Shown here: one piece after another, positions 1-11,217 of the stretch
Layout: each line of letters starts with the position of its first letter
Position numbering within the stretch: position 1 is the stretch's first letter
Assembly: GCA_016800925.1 (NCBI GenBank)
Contig: JABCPU010000017.1
Location: forward strand, 1 to 64,000
Length of the DNA stretch: 64,000 bases
From: Suillus spraguei
Lineage: Eukaryota > Basidiomycota > Agaricomycetes > Boletales > Suillaceae
Reading direction: 5' to 3'
Made by a program: the position numbers and the translations under genes
The notes under the pieces: generated by a model
Database searches by the model: none
What the model was told of the DNA's origin: nothing
The model's input: the letters and a program-made list of their open reading frames with translations, nothing else

Positions 1-857
1 TATCAATGGAATGAACCCGCAGATTTCACCGAGACATCTGATGCATGGACAAACTCACCTGAGCTCACCATAATTCCATTGCCATCAAACCTTGGGGTTG
101 AACATTGCAGACGCTGTATGGCAGAGGATCTGATTCCGTTGGAGATGTCGCTTCGTGAAGGGCAGGCCAATGATGCCCTGCACAATCTCCACATTCACTT
201 GTGCAACAAGGCTATCCTGTTCCGAACAACAGTTAGGCAAGCCAAATCTCAAGCCCTAAAAACTCGAGCGTGGTCCCAGGTGACATCAGTGCAGCAGGCA
301 GTATCCCTACATGCCAGTATATATACAAAAACCAGGAAGCAAATGATACAACTTGAGCTGGGGCCAGACCAGCTTCAGAAATACAAACCCCTGCTTCGCG
401 AGCAGCTCAAAATCAGCACTGCCATCGGCGATCCAAACGCCCGAGGTCAGCGAAATGAGTCCCTCGCTTGGTTCTGGTCAGTGGAAGTCGATATGGAGGG
501 TCCAGAAAATTCGTGGAATGAGGAATGTGAGTTCGGGAATGCTTGATATATTCCGTGGTGAGCTGACAGGACCCATCCCAAGTTTACCGAGTTCATTGGC
601 TTCGGGCAAAGGCACTACGGGATCGATGGATGGAAGAAATATCATTGGTGCAATCAGAGATGGATTGGACGTGCAACTTTTTCTTGTGGAAGGCAACCCA
701 ATGGGGTGCCCAGATGCAGGAATCATTGTTGAAACAACTTCCGGGTCATGCATGCTATGCCGGAAGGCAGTCTCAAATGTATTCCTTACTAGCTCAGGAT
801 GCACAGGCAGCATTTCAAGACCTGCAGCCCTCGTTGATCGATGGTGCACATGAATGA
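1..857 (+). CDS. KDZ-family transposase, C-terminal part (cut by window edge)
   Basis: The reading frame is open from base 1 and continues through an apparent intron at 527-582 (donor GTGAGT, acceptor AAG) to a TGA at 855-857. Joining 526 to 583 restores the frame and gives the family-like junction WNEE-FYRVHWLRAKALRDRW. Other recognisable blocks are AKSQALKTRAWSQV, DPNARGQRNESLAWFWS and LVQSEMDWTCNFF, which I recognise as the C-terminal region of Kyakuja-Dileera-Zisupton transposases of mushroom fungi. The catalytic domain lies outside the window, so activity cannot be judged. No stop or frameshift is seen in this part. The AAG acceptor is unusual and the intron could be slightly different. 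It is followed by accessory gene and TET/JBP relics, the combination typical of these elements. Confidence 0.75.
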
Positions 858-1028
858 ATTTGTTTTGCTAATGAAACGCATATTTGACACCCAAACATTG
901 AGTCCCGGGAATTGTCCGGGTCAGCCCATGTCGGAGTTTGAATTTCTAATCCATCCATCAGTGACTCATATCATCAGCTCTTCACCATCTGTCAGTGTCA
1001 TTCCCAGCATCACACTCTTGCATTAGCC

Positions 1029-1830
1029 ATGCCTGAAACTCCTGCATCCACATCTGGCACTCCAAATACTGGACATCACTGGCAACCCATGAAGCTGAAC
1101 CTTCAAGATATTTCTTGTACTTTGAATATGGCTGCATCGCGCATCCGCGCATGTATCTCTCAATATCAGATGGAGGCTGCTAACAACCCTCCCTCTTCTG
1201 CCCGGATCATGTACTTTAAAGCCGGGCTGCAATGGGAGATCAATGTAAGTGACTGATTACCAGATGACCGGCTGACTTTTGTGGGCAATGCTGAGATTTC
1301 CAACAGACATTTGTTACTCCACTCCTGCAGTACTCAGCTGCAAGGAACATTGTTTCTGTTGTTCCAAGCCCCGTCGCTCATGTCCTGACATTGTATCCCA
1401 TGCTCACCTGGAACACTGTTCCAGACCACATCTTTTCATCCCACCTATGTCAGTTTGATGATGTCGCAGCTCCGGGACATCCATCCGGATTATTCCCAGC
1501 TATGATACTCCATGGTGGATGGGACACACCAAAATTCCGAATGAACCATGGCAATGGGGTCAAATCATGAGGTCCTGTGTCGTTCACTACCAGCATTGGA
1601 TGGAAAATGGAGTTGAGGATGATGGCTTGGTTCTTCCTGAGGAGGTAAATGACTCATCAGGCCCATCAGTGATGGGACTTAAGATGATTCGAGCACGCCT
1701 GGTAGCATTGATGGAGGAGCAAGATGAGGGTATCCATGAGAAGATGGCAGAGGTGAAGATGTACACTGACATGCTACAGAGATTGAAGAGAGGCAGGGGA
1801 GTGGAGTCCTCTTCACTGTGTTTAGATTAG
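1029..1830 (+). pseudogene. transposon-associated hypothetical protein, frameshifted
   Basis: The start ATG at 1029 is followed by an intron at 1245-1306 (GTAAGT..CAACAG) in phase 0, then a long second exon. The second exon reads FPAMILHGGWDTPKFRMNH and then loses the frame near 1550. Adding one base there continues into WQWGQIMRSCVVHYQHWM and an acidic, coiled-coil-like end that stops at 1828-1830. So this is one gene with a single-base loss. The protein resembles hypothetical proteins that lie beside KDZ transposases in agaricomycetes; I know of no assigned function. It starts 172 bp after the KDZ stop codon on the same strand, which suggests cargo of the same element. Confidence 0.55.
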
Positions 1831-1929
1831 AATGGTCTTCATTTCATACATGATGTAAAATATTTTATTCCGTCCAAATGATTGTCTTGACTCCCGAATA
1901 TTTTGTTCCGGATTTTGAGGACTGGATGT

Positions 1930-3360
1930 CAAGATCCGGATGTAGAGTCCTAAATCCCAAATGCTGAGTGGCGAATGCCCGAGTGCCATGGTACTTAGAG
2001 TTTGGGACTCAATTCATGGGACTCGACTTCCGAATGGCAAGATTGCCTCACATATTTCTGAGTGGCGAGTCACGAATCTTAGGTACCGAACCCCGAACCC
2101 CAAAATTGTGGACTACCGGATTTCATGGTTTGGGGTTCAGCACTCAAGGTTCGAGACGAAATAGATATCTGTGCGACAGTGCGGGGTTCGGCACTCAACA
2201 TGTGTGGATCAATAACTTTCACATTAGTCTGAGTGCGAGTGCCGAGTTCCGGTTCGGGGCTCGGCGGCGTTCGGCACTTAACATGTGTGCATCAATATTA
2301 TTCACAATGTTGTGAGTCCGAGTTCCGGCTGTCGGGTTCGGGTTGGGCACTCAACATATGTGGATCAATAACTTTCACATTATTCTGAGTGCCGAGTCCG
2401 AGTTCCGGGTGCCGGGGCTCGGCAGTCGGCATTCGGCACTTAACATGTGTGCATCAATATCATTCACAATGTTGTGAGTCCCGAGTCCCGGCTGCCGGAG
2501 TTCGGGGTTCGGCACTCAACATGTGTGGATTATTCTGAGTGCCGAGTGCCGAGTTCCGGGTGCCGGGGCTCGGCAGTCGGCATTCGGCACTTAACATGTG
2601 TGCATCAATATCATTCACAATGTTGTGTGTCCCGAGTCCCGAGTTCCGGCTGCCGGGGTTCGGGGTTCGGCACTTTATATGTGGGAATCAGTATCTTTCA
2701 CATTGTTCTAAGTCCCGAGTCCCGACTGCCGGCTGCCGGGGTTCGGGTTCGGCCCTCAACATATGTGGCTCACTAAATTTCACATGATTCTGAGTGCCGA
2801 GTGCCGAGTTCCGGTTCCGGGGTTCGGCATTCGGGTTCGGCACTTTACATGTAGGAATCAATATCTTTCTCATTGTTCTGAGTCCCAAGTCCCGACTGCT
2901 GGCTGCCGGGGTTCGGAGTTCGGCCCTCAACATGTGTGGATCAATGACTTGCACATTATTCTGAGTCCGAGTCCCGAGTGCCGGCTGCCGGGGTTCGGAG
3001 TTCGTCATTTATGATATGTGAATTCACATCTTTCACATTGTTCTGAGTCCCAAGTCCCGAGTTCCGGCTGCCGGAGTTCGGGGTTCGGCACTCACTATAT
3101 GTGAATTCATATTTTTCACATTGGTATCAGTCCCGAGTCCCGAGTGCCGGCTGCCGGGGTTCGGTGTTCGGCAGTCAAAATGTGTGGATCAAAGTCTGTT
3201 GCCTCACATTGTGCTGCCTCACACTTTGCTGAGTCCCGAGTGTCAAGCCTGAATTCGGACTATCGATCATTGAGTCCCGAATTTCGAGTATCGAGTCCCA
3301 AGTCCGAGATACACAGAGTTAGGGACTCAATTCATGGAACTCGACTTCCGACTTGAGTTC
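1930..3360. repeat. satellite array A, about 80 bp unit
   Basis: About thirteen diverged copies of a unit made of two parts. One is an AT-rich box (ATGTGTGGATCAATAT, then TTTCACATTGTTCTGAG). The other is a GC-rich run built from a 6-8 bp sub-repeat (CGAGTCC / CGAGTGC / CCGGCTGC) ending in GGGTTCGGCACTCAAC. The spacing of the ATGTGTGGAT box is about 70-92 bp. Apparent reading frames in this stretch are only translations of the repeat. The same unit returns, mostly inverted, at 12360-15450. Confidence 0.85.
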
Positions 3361-3445
3361 CAGAACTGTTGATGCTCTAATTGGTACATGGTATTCGTGT
3401 GTTGCTACTAACATGGGTAACAACTCTTTCAACTTCTTTGATCTT

Positions 3446-4750
3446 TCACACCGTGGTTAGTATGCGGCCTTCGACCATAGCCCATCCACATGAGGGAACC
3501 CCAGCATAAATGTGCACAGAATCCCTCATATACCATGCCCAAGCAATCCGATCCCCTTCCACTCCATCAACCCCATGTCTCACAATTCTTCCCGAAAATG
3601 CAATCATACAGCCGGAATCATACCTGAATTCCAGCTGAAGGCTTGGCATACTCATCCGAGCATTAGAATAGTTCCCCATGGTGGTGAGAATATCAAGCAT
3701 TCAGGAATCGATAAATGGTCTCGATGATTGGGGGTTTCCCGATTGGAAATGATGGAGAGGCTGTTAAACACGGATGCCCAGTACTGCAGGGTCTCTGGCA
3801 TCTGTGGCAGTTCCTTGCTCAGTGCCTTATCTCCGAGGTGTGACAAGGCTCGTAACCCTGCAAAATACTGCTGAGGATGCATGACCCTGAGTGCCGCCGA
3901 TGCGATGGCTGCCGGCCTTGCAATAGCTTTCAGGATATTCTCGGAGGAGGGTCCCTTCAATGATGCAGATACCTCCGGATCTGACAGATTCTATGGGATT
4001 GGTGAGTTTGACTCCAGAAATCACCATCTCATCACATCCTACCTCGTGGCCCTGTTGAAACCATGCCAGAGATAAATTGATGCATCCGGAGTTGACCCAA
4101 CATTTTCCGAGCCCTGTTTGAACCATTCTTGATTATATCGCCAATTGCCATCAGCCTTTACACTTTTTTCGAGGCTTGGACCCAGCAAATCGGTGGCCGC
4201 CCTGATTTCCTTCTGTAGGTACCATTTGATATTCAATATCCATTGAGTAACAATCTACACATTATGCACCTGGGTGGTCTCGGTCAGGGCGTCCGGAAGG
4301 TACCATGCGATGATGGTACTGGAAACATCGATAATTGTGGCAGGTTTGTCCACCAACTTTGTGCCCTCATGGCCAGGAGGACACCTCTCAAGCAACTTCT
4401 CCTCTTTCTCCTCATTATGCCCAGTGTTCTTTGGGGATATCAATTTGCTATATCTTGCAATATCAATCTGCATCTTAACTGTCATGAAGGAATTTGAATG
4501 ATCAAACACATTTTCAACATCTGCAGGAAGACCCACTGGGATTTTTATATGCCTTTATGAGTACATCAGCCAAGCGATCGCACGCCATCACCAGATCAGT
4601 GTCCAGGTTCGGAGAAGGTATAACTGGTTCTCCTCCAGTCTTCTCTGCATTGAATTTTTGTTCAGTATATGCCCCTGCTTCATGAGTGATGGCCAGGGCC
4701 CAAGTGCGCCAGATTTTTATGTCACAAGTGGACATGGAAGAAGTGTTCAT
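3446..4750 (-). pseudogene. TET/JBP-type 2-oxoglutarate/Fe(II) dioxygenase, broken
   Basis: On the minus strand the pieces read, in order, an N-terminal segment (4750-4256), a probable intron near 4255-4220, a middle segment (GNWRYNQEWF, then INLSLAWFQQGHE) and a C-terminal segment. The last contains SNRETPNHRDHLS, with the H-x-D iron ligands near 3718-3726, then FRYDSGCMIAFSGRIVRHGV and EGDRIAWAWYMRDSVH, carrying the distal His and the 2-oxoglutarate-binding Arg. This is the pattern of the fungal TET/JBP family (5-methylcytosine oxidation) that travels with KDZ transposons. Frame changes near 4100, 3955 and 3695 break the gene, although the ligand residues are still readable. The family assignment is from memory of the motifs. 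Confidence 0.65.
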
Positions 4751-4936
4751 GTTGGAAGTTGATATTGGGAAATCAGATGCTGAATGCTGGATGTCCAGAC
4801 TTTGGTGTTAAAGGGGGTGGAGATAGCGAGGATCAGATAAGGGAACCTTGGATGATGTTGGCTTTCAAAGCTGTATTATCATCCATTGCTCAATGAAATA
4901 CCAGATGATTGGAAGTGTGCTGGATATCTGATATTC

Positions 4937-5440
4937 ATTTGTCGAGACCCAGGTTCGGAACTTGGCATCTCATAGGGCAACCACTTTTTGCACCCTGGTG
5001 TCCACATTCTACAAGACAACATAAGCGCCATAAAAGGCCATGTCAAGCAGAGACCTGGGTCTCGGAACTCGGAACTGGAACTTGGTAAGCTTCATCTGAT
5101 TTTCGGGGGTCGTAACTGGGTGTCTTGTAGGGCAACACAAGCCTCGCACCCCGCTTTCCACATTCTACAAGACAACCTAAGCCCATAAAGGCCATTTCAA
5201 GAGATCACTTGCTGCTCCCGGAACTTGGTATGCTTCACTCAAATTTCGGGGTCGGAACTGGGTGTCTCATATTGACTGAATTATGTGTCGAGACCCAGGT
5301 CTCGGAACTCGGAACTTGGTATGCTTCATCTGATTTTGGGGTCGGAGCTGGGTGTCTTGTAGGGCAACACAAGCCTCGCACCCCAGTTTCCACATTCTAC
5401 AAGACAACCTAAGCGCCATAAAAGGCCATGTCAAGACAGC
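4937..5440 (+). repeat. tandem repeat, about 150-170 bp unit, three copies
   Basis: Three to four copies of a unit holding GAGACCCAGGTCTCGGAACT, GGGTGTCTTGTAGGGCAACA, TCCACATTCTACAAGACAAC and GCCATAAAAGGCCATGTCAA. The first copy (from 4937) is partial, the next start near 5050 and 5285, and one between is degraded. No coding sense. Confidence 0.75.
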
Positions 5441-5534
5441 ACCTGCTGCTCGGGAACTCAGTAACTGTGATTTATTACCTCCTCTGATTCGATGATATGC
5501 AACTCCCTCAGCTCCGTCATGTCTACAATTATCA

Positions 5535-5880
5535 TACACATGGGCCCACCCGTCTATATTTTATACCACCCTCAGCCCACCTGTCTAATAAATATTTATA
5601 TAACACTCTCAGCTCACCCGTCTAATACCCGTCTAATTTAATATGTGTCTGGGCCCACCCGTGTATGTGATAACAAGTACCCTTCACATACCTGTCTATT
5701 TGATACACATCTACCTTGATACACCCATCTACATGATATCCAACTACCTCGGCCCATCCGTCTACCGGATATTCATGTACATCAGCCCACTCATCTACTC
5801 TACATATTCCTTGCATGGACCCACCCACTGTCATCGGGAATAATATTCCTCCCGGCCCATCCGTCATCAACGAGGATATT
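5535..5880 (+). repeat. GGCCCACC subterminal repeats, left arm
   Basis: About ten imperfect copies of GGCCCACCYGTCTA separated by 12-25 bp of AT-rich spacer. The mirror set is at 7033-7450. Regularly spaced short direct repeats inside transposon ends are usually transposase binding sites; that role is inference here. Confidence 0.65.
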
Positions 5881-5959
5881 TCTACCATGGGCCCATGGTC
5901 CGCTGGCCCATATCATACGGGATATTATGCACGTCCATTCACTCGTATAATATGGAGAT

Positions 5960-6935
5960 AGTTCACTGTAATATGTGCCAGGATGGGATGCAGGTTTCCT
6001 TCAAGATAATGACGCCATTCATTCAATGCCCAGATTACGGCAAGGAGTTCCCGATCAAAGATTTGGTAATTGCGTTCTGCAGGGTTCAAAGACTGTGAGA
6101 GATATGCACATGGGTGATAAACACCATTCTCATCGGTCTGCAAGAGAACTCCACCAGTCGCTATGAGTGAAGCGTCGGTAGCAATAGCAAATTGTCGGGA
6201 AGGATCAGGGTTATGGAGTACTGGTTGGGATGTGAAGCATCGTTTCAATTCTTCGAAGGTGTCCATACATTCGGTTGACCAATCAAAGGCCTTATCTTTC
6301 TTTGTTAATTCAATAAGGGGTCGGGCAATGTCAGAGTAGTGGGAAATGAACGTGCGGTAGAAGTTGCAAATACCTCGGAATGACCAGACTTCTTTTACAG
6401 ATTTTGGTGTCGGCCATTCGGCGATTCCCTTGGTTTTGGTGGTATCCATAGCAACTTGTCCGGGGCGAATTATCATTCCGAGGTATTCCACTTCTTCTGC
6501 ATCAAAGGTGCATTTCTCCGGTTTCAGGAACAAATGTTCTTTTTGTATTTTCATCAAAACCCGTCTGGTTCGTTCACAGTGTTCTGCCATTGTTGTAGAG
6601 AAAATCAAGATATCGTCCATGTAGATAACATCCATCCTTCATTGATTTCCTGTTGGAAGGTACAATTCATGTATGCTGGGAAAGTTGCTGGGGGAATTAC
6701 AGAGGCCAAAGAACATGATGTTTGGTTCAAAGAGGCTGAATTCTGTGGTAAATGCTGCTTTCCAGCAATCATCGGGATGGATGCGAATATTGTTATAACC
6801 GGACCGGATATCCATTTTTGTAAAGAACTGTGCATTGTGAAGACATGCGACAAGGGAGATAGGGAGTGGGAGTGGATAGGCGTTCTGTGATACTGCTCGT
6901 GGCAGTTGTACGTGGGGAATGGGGTTTGTAGTATG
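5960..6935 (-). pseudogene. Ty3/gypsy pol fragment (RT and RNase H), internally deleted
   Basis: On the minus strand it starts with HVQLPRAVS, jumps directly to QNAYPLPLPISLVACLHNAQ, then runs through the reverse transcriptase core (FTKMDIRSGYNNIRIHP; catalytic YMDD) and the RNase H start (AIATDASLIATGGVLLQ), stopping at RHYLEGNLHPIL. It is a close relative of the complete element at 22859-30503. The jump near 6885 removes sequence equivalent to about 25035-25880 of that element. The frame also breaks near 6640, where a few bases are lost just before YMDD. It cannot encode a working enzyme. Confidence 0.85.
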
Positions 6936-7032
6936 TGGCATTCATACTTCCACATATTACAGTGAACTATCTCCGTATTATACGTGTGAGCGGACATGCA
7001 TAATATCCTGTATGATACGGGCCAGCGGACCA

Positions 7033-7450
7033 TGGGCCCATGGTAGAAATATCCTCATTCATGACGGATGGGCCGGAGGAATATTATTCCTGATGATGGC
7101 GGGTGGGCCCATGCAAGGAATATGTAGAGTAGATGAGTGGGCCAATGTACATGAATATCCGGTAGATGGATGGGCCGAGGTAGTTAGATATTATGTAGAT
7201 GGGTGTACCAAGGTAGATGTGTATCAGGTAGACAGGTATGTGAAGGGTACTTGTTATCACATACACGGGTGGGCCCAGACACATATTAGACAGTTGGGCT
7301 GAGAGTGTTATATAAAATATTGTATTAGACGGGTGGGCCGAGGGTGTTGTACAGTATATTATATCAGATGGGTGGGCTGAGGGTGTTGTACAGTATATTA
7401 TATCAGATGGGTGGGCTGAGGGTGGTATAAAATATAGACGGGTGGGCCCA
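7033..7450 (-). repeat. GGCCCACC subterminal repeats, right arm
   Basis: Reverse-complement copy of the left-arm array, reading GGGTGGGCC at 25-35 bp intervals. The outermost repeats at 7320-7440 are more numerous than on the left, so the arms differ by one or two repeat units. Confidence 0.65.
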
Positions 7451-7500
7451 TGTGTATGATAATTGTAGACATGGCGGAGCTGAGGTAGTTGCATATCATC

Positions 7501-8163
7501 TGACTGGACCTTCAGACCTCTGCAGCTAGCTTGCTAACCCTATGCATATCCTAGCCCACCCTGAGCACAGCTCACCCACCACTATGTCCGGACTTTCCCT
7601 CCTCTGACATCTGAGACTTCCGATCCTCATCAATGTCCTAAATACTTCCCCTTGGATCCATGGAGTTTCACTTCTCTGGTCCTCCACTCCTACACTCCTC
7701 CACTCCTCCCTTTCCAGACCTCCTATCTCCGGACCTCCCGGACCTGTCTTACCCCACCCTTGACATCCTGTGGATCATCTTTCCCCCTGGAGCTTCCCTC
7801 CTATCTTGCCCTGGACTTTGTCTGGCAGTCCGTCCTCCATTCCATTCTACTTGGGACTTAACCCAGTAGTCTTACCTGTATTTCCTGTCCTCCGGAAATA
7901 GTTCCTGCGTGGTTGCCATGATCCTCCAGTAGTCCGTCGGCGCACTATTGAGCAGTCTAGCCCTAGAGTTCCTCCGGAGTTCCCCTCTGGACTTCACTGG
8001 AACTCCCCCTCAGACTTCATGCAAAATTAGGGGCACATACTTGTATAAGGGGCACAGCGCACGAGCGGAGGCCAAGCCCTTATGATTTAGTTATGACACT
8101 CCAGTGAGACCCCATGCAAAGCTGGAACGTCTGAGTAGCCTCTGGTTTTGCATGGCCGTAACA
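7501..8163 (-). mobile_element. solo LTR-like sequence, minus orientation
   Basis: Reading on the minus strand it begins TGTTACGGCCATGCAAAACC at 8163 and runs about 660 bp to 7501. It contains the block GGCTTGGCCTC..GTGCGCTGTGCCCC also seen in the LTR families at 11218 and 16420. An inverted relative lies at 11218. GATTC follows the 8163 end, and GATTC also precedes 5491, so the foldback element may sit exactly at the other LTR boundary. The 7501 end is therefore inferred. Confidence 0.5.
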
Positions 8164-8339
8164 GATTCGAGACAAAAAAAGATATCTACCAAAAATGTGT
8201 GAATCAAATCTTTTGATTGCCTGACATTTGTCTGAGTCCTGAGTGCTGAATCCCAAGTGCCGAACCCCGAAATTGTGGACTACTGGGGTTTGGCACTCAG
8301 GATTTGGCACTTGGGACTCAGAAAAATGTGAGGCAATAA

Positions 8340-9870
8340 AAAGCTGAAACTCAAAACTCAAAACTTGAAACTTGCAAAAATGTATATCATGTAAAATGCC
8401 TATTTCCTCACACAGGTTCACCGAGTGTCAAGTACCAAGACCCGGGACCTGAATCCCGAATTCCAGGCAATGTAACAAGTGCCAAGTGCCAGAACCCGAC
8501 CCCCGAACTCCGAAACTTCAAACTTCAAACTTGAACCATGCAAAAATCTGTATCATGTAAAATTTCTATTTCCTTGCACAGTTCACCGAGTGTCAAGTAC
8601 TAAGACCCGGGACCAAAAACCCCCGAATTTCTAGCAATGTAACAAGTGCCGAGTGCCGGCACCCAAGCCCCAAAACTTCAAACTTCAAACTTCAAAATTG
8701 AAACTTGCAAAAATCCGTATCATTTCCATTTTTGATTTCCTTGCACAGTTCACTGAGTGTCAAGTACTAAAACCCAGGACCCGAATCCCGAATTCCTGGC
8801 AGTGTAACAAGTGCCAAGTGCCGGAACCCGACACCTGAACTCCAAAACTTCACACTTCAAACTTCAAACTTCAAAATTGAAACTTGCAAAAATCTGTATC
8901 ATGTAAATTTTCTATTTCCTGCACAGTTCACCGAGTGTCAAGTACCAAGACCCGGGACCCAAATCCTGAATTCCTGGCTATATAACAAGTGCCGAGTGCC
9001 GGCACCGGAGCCCCGAACCCCGAAACTTTACACTTCAAACTTCAAAATTGAAACTTGCAAAAATCTGTATCATGTAAAATTTCTATTTCCTTGCAAAGTT
9101 CACCAAGTGTCAAGTACCAAGACCCGGGACCCGAATCCCGAATTCCTGGCAGTGTAACAAGTGCCAAGTGCCGGAACCTGACCCCCGAACCCCGAAATTT
9201 CACACTTCAAACTTCAAAATTGAAACTTGCAAAAATCTGTATCATGTAAATTTTCTATTTCCTTCCACAGTTCACCGAGTGTCAAGTACCAAGACCCGGG
9301 ACCCAAATCCCGAATTCCTGGCAGTGTAACAAGTGCCAACTGCTGGAACCTGACCCCCGAAGCCCGAAACTTCACACTTCAAACTTCACAATTGAAACTT
9401 GCAAAAATCTGTATCATGTAAAATTGCTATTTCCTTACACAGTTCACTGAGTGTCAAGTACCAAGACCCGGGACCCAAATCCCGAATTCCTGGCAGTGTA
9501 ACAAGTGCCGAGTGCCGGGAACACAACCCCCAAACTCCGAAACTTACAACTTGCAACTTGAAACTCGCAAAGATGTCTAAGATGTAAATTTTCTATTTCC
9601 TTATACAGTTCACCGAGTGTCAAGTACCAAGAACTGAGACCCGAATCCTGAATTCCTGGCAATGTAACAAGTGCCGAGTGCCAGCCTCGAACCCCGAAAC
9701 TTGAAACTTGAAACTCGCACAAATCTGTATCATGTAAAATTTCTATTTCCTTATACAGTTCACCGAGTGTCAAGTACCAAATCCTGGAACCCAAATCCTG
9801 AATTCCTGGCAATGTAACAAGTGCCTCATGCCAGAACCTGAACCCTAAAACCCTGAACCCCAAAATTTGA
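8340..9870 (+). repeat. tandem repeat, about 172 bp unit, about nine copies
   Basis: Each unit holds ATCTGTATCATGTAAAATTT, CTATTTCCTTGCACAGTTCA, CCGAGTGTCAAGTACCAAGA, CCCGGGACCCGAATCCCGAA and TTCCTGGCAGTGTAACAAGT, then CTTCAAACTTCAAA. Copies begin near 8384, 8556, 8720, 8901, 9072, 9244, 9416, 9583 and 9733. Identity is highest in the middle copies. The short frames seen here repeat with the unit and are not genes. Confidence 0.85.
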
Positions 9871-9923
9871 AACTTGAAACTTGAAACTTGAAACTTGAAA
9901 CTTGAAACTTGAAACTTGAAACT
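9858..9923 (+). repeat. (TTGAAAC)n microsatellite
   Basis: Nine or so perfect heptamers TTGAAAC at the end of the 172 bp array. The same heptamer occurs once or twice in each 172 bp unit, so this looks like slippage expansion of the unit's last segment. It is not a telomere repeat. Confidence 0.85.
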
Positions 9924-10021
9924 GTATGCCAGGGTTTTGGGGTCCCGGGTCTCGGTACTTCACACTTTGTGAGTTTCAAGTTTTGGGTTTCAAGTTTTGG
10001 CACTCAGCACTCAGGACTCGG

Positions 10022-11196
10022 CACTCAGTGATTCAATAATTTGCTTCTGGCAGAGGTAACATTCATTGAAAAAAATTGTATATACATCTATCACTATGCA
10101 ATTATGTCCACCTCCTCACAAGACCCTTTAACTTCACCTCAACACCCAGTTCAATCTCGACCATCTTATCATGGATGCCCTCCTGTTGCTCCTCAATCAT
10201 TTTTAAAGTTTTTCAATGTCTTATCATTGCATAAATGGCCAGCCCTGCTCAGACATCAACAGTAGTACACTCCCACATGTGTCATATGCAAAGGATCAGT
10301 TGTATATATGCCACAAATCTGATATGTCATGTACAGGGGATATTTCTACTGATAAGAAGCCTAGATAATAATCAAGCTTGTGATAAGTGATCTGATGCGT
10401 GATTTACCTCTCATATATGTCCCTAATGATGTATTTGAAGTTTTAGAAAGATCCATGAAGGACTGACTGAATGATAAGTAAAATGACATATGTGTGAAAA
10501 GTGACAATTGACATCTTTTTACACAAAGTCACATTTATATATGGTACAGTTTAAATATTTCATTCAAAATATGTAAGATACATGTTAGACTACTAAAGGA
10601 ACCTATACTGCATATTGCCCTGAGGTTGGAGGGTGGTGAAAGGGATATGGTGTATATCTCAGTTGACCCAGCGTCAAAGTCCTACAACTGCCCAACTGAC
10701 CATTTTCGATATTTTGGGACTTTGAACTTTCCCACAGTCAATTTCTTATCTATTTCACTTCCTCAGCACTCAATTCTTGTTGGATGGTTTTATAAATTTA
10801 GATATATCATAGTGAATGTATTTTAAATCTACTCCAGGTGTCTGATTAATAAACTTTGATGTTTTGAAAGTATGGGCTCCTTATCAGTAGAAATAGTAAG
10901 CATTCACACTAGTTCAAAACTCCGGCCTATTTTAAGCTGATCCTTGTCATACAAAGCAAGTATATATGGTATTATAATGATATATGAAGAGGCTGTATTA
11001 TTTATGCAAGAGTAAGATACTGAAAACATCAAAAGTGTGAGAAATGCGACTTTCTATGTTTTTGTTCTTGGATATTGAGGTGAAGGTTAAAGGGTCTTGT
11101 GAGGAGGTTGGCATAATTGCATAGTAATTGATGTATATACAAATTTTTTCAATGAATGTTACCTCTGCCAGAAGCAAATTATTGAATCACTGAGTG
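10022..11196. mobile_element. MITE-like DNA element with about 130 bp terminal inverted repeats
   Basis: The left end CACTCAGTGATTCAATAATT at 10022 matches the reverse complement of the right end at 11196. The match continues with few differences for about 130 bp (TTGCTTCTGGCAGAGGTAAC, CCTCCTCACAAGACCCTTTA). A further inverted pair, TATTTCTACTGATAAG, lies inside (about 10343 and 10885). The interior is AT-rich with no coding capacity. Both flanks are the same satellite, so a target duplication cannot be recognised. Confidence 0.75.
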
Positions 11197-11217
11197 CTGA
11201 GTGCCAAAACTCAAAAC

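Larger units (their letters stand above)
5491..7500. mobile_element. 2 kb foldback/TIR element with captured gypsy fragment
   Basis: The left end GATGATATGCAACT at 5491 is mirrored by AGTTGCATATCATC ending at 7500. The inverted arms run about 480-540 bp each (5491 to about 5978 and about 6950 to 7500). Each arm is filled with direct copies of GGCCCACCCGTCTA about 25-35 bp apart, then CATGGGCCCATGGTCCGCTGG and GGGATATTATG. Between the arms sits about 970 bp of gypsy reverse transcriptase sequence on the minus strand. The element has no transposase of its own, so it looks like a non-autonomous DNA transposon that took up a retroelement fragment. Confidence 0.75.

Noticed and set aside
2447..3356. 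Several overlapping open frames of 80-115 codons on both strands in array A
   Set aside because: They repeat with the 80 bp unit (RVPSSGCRG-type peptides) and have no start context or domain; they are translations of a satellite.
4937..5440. CRISPR-like regular repeats
   Set aside because: Units are 150-170 bp, diverged and eukaryotic in context; no short identical repeats with unique spacers and no cas genes.
9858..9923. Telomere-like heptamer run
   Set aside because: TTGAAAC is not a fungal telomere repeat and the same heptamer occurs in each unit of the neighbouring 172 bp array.
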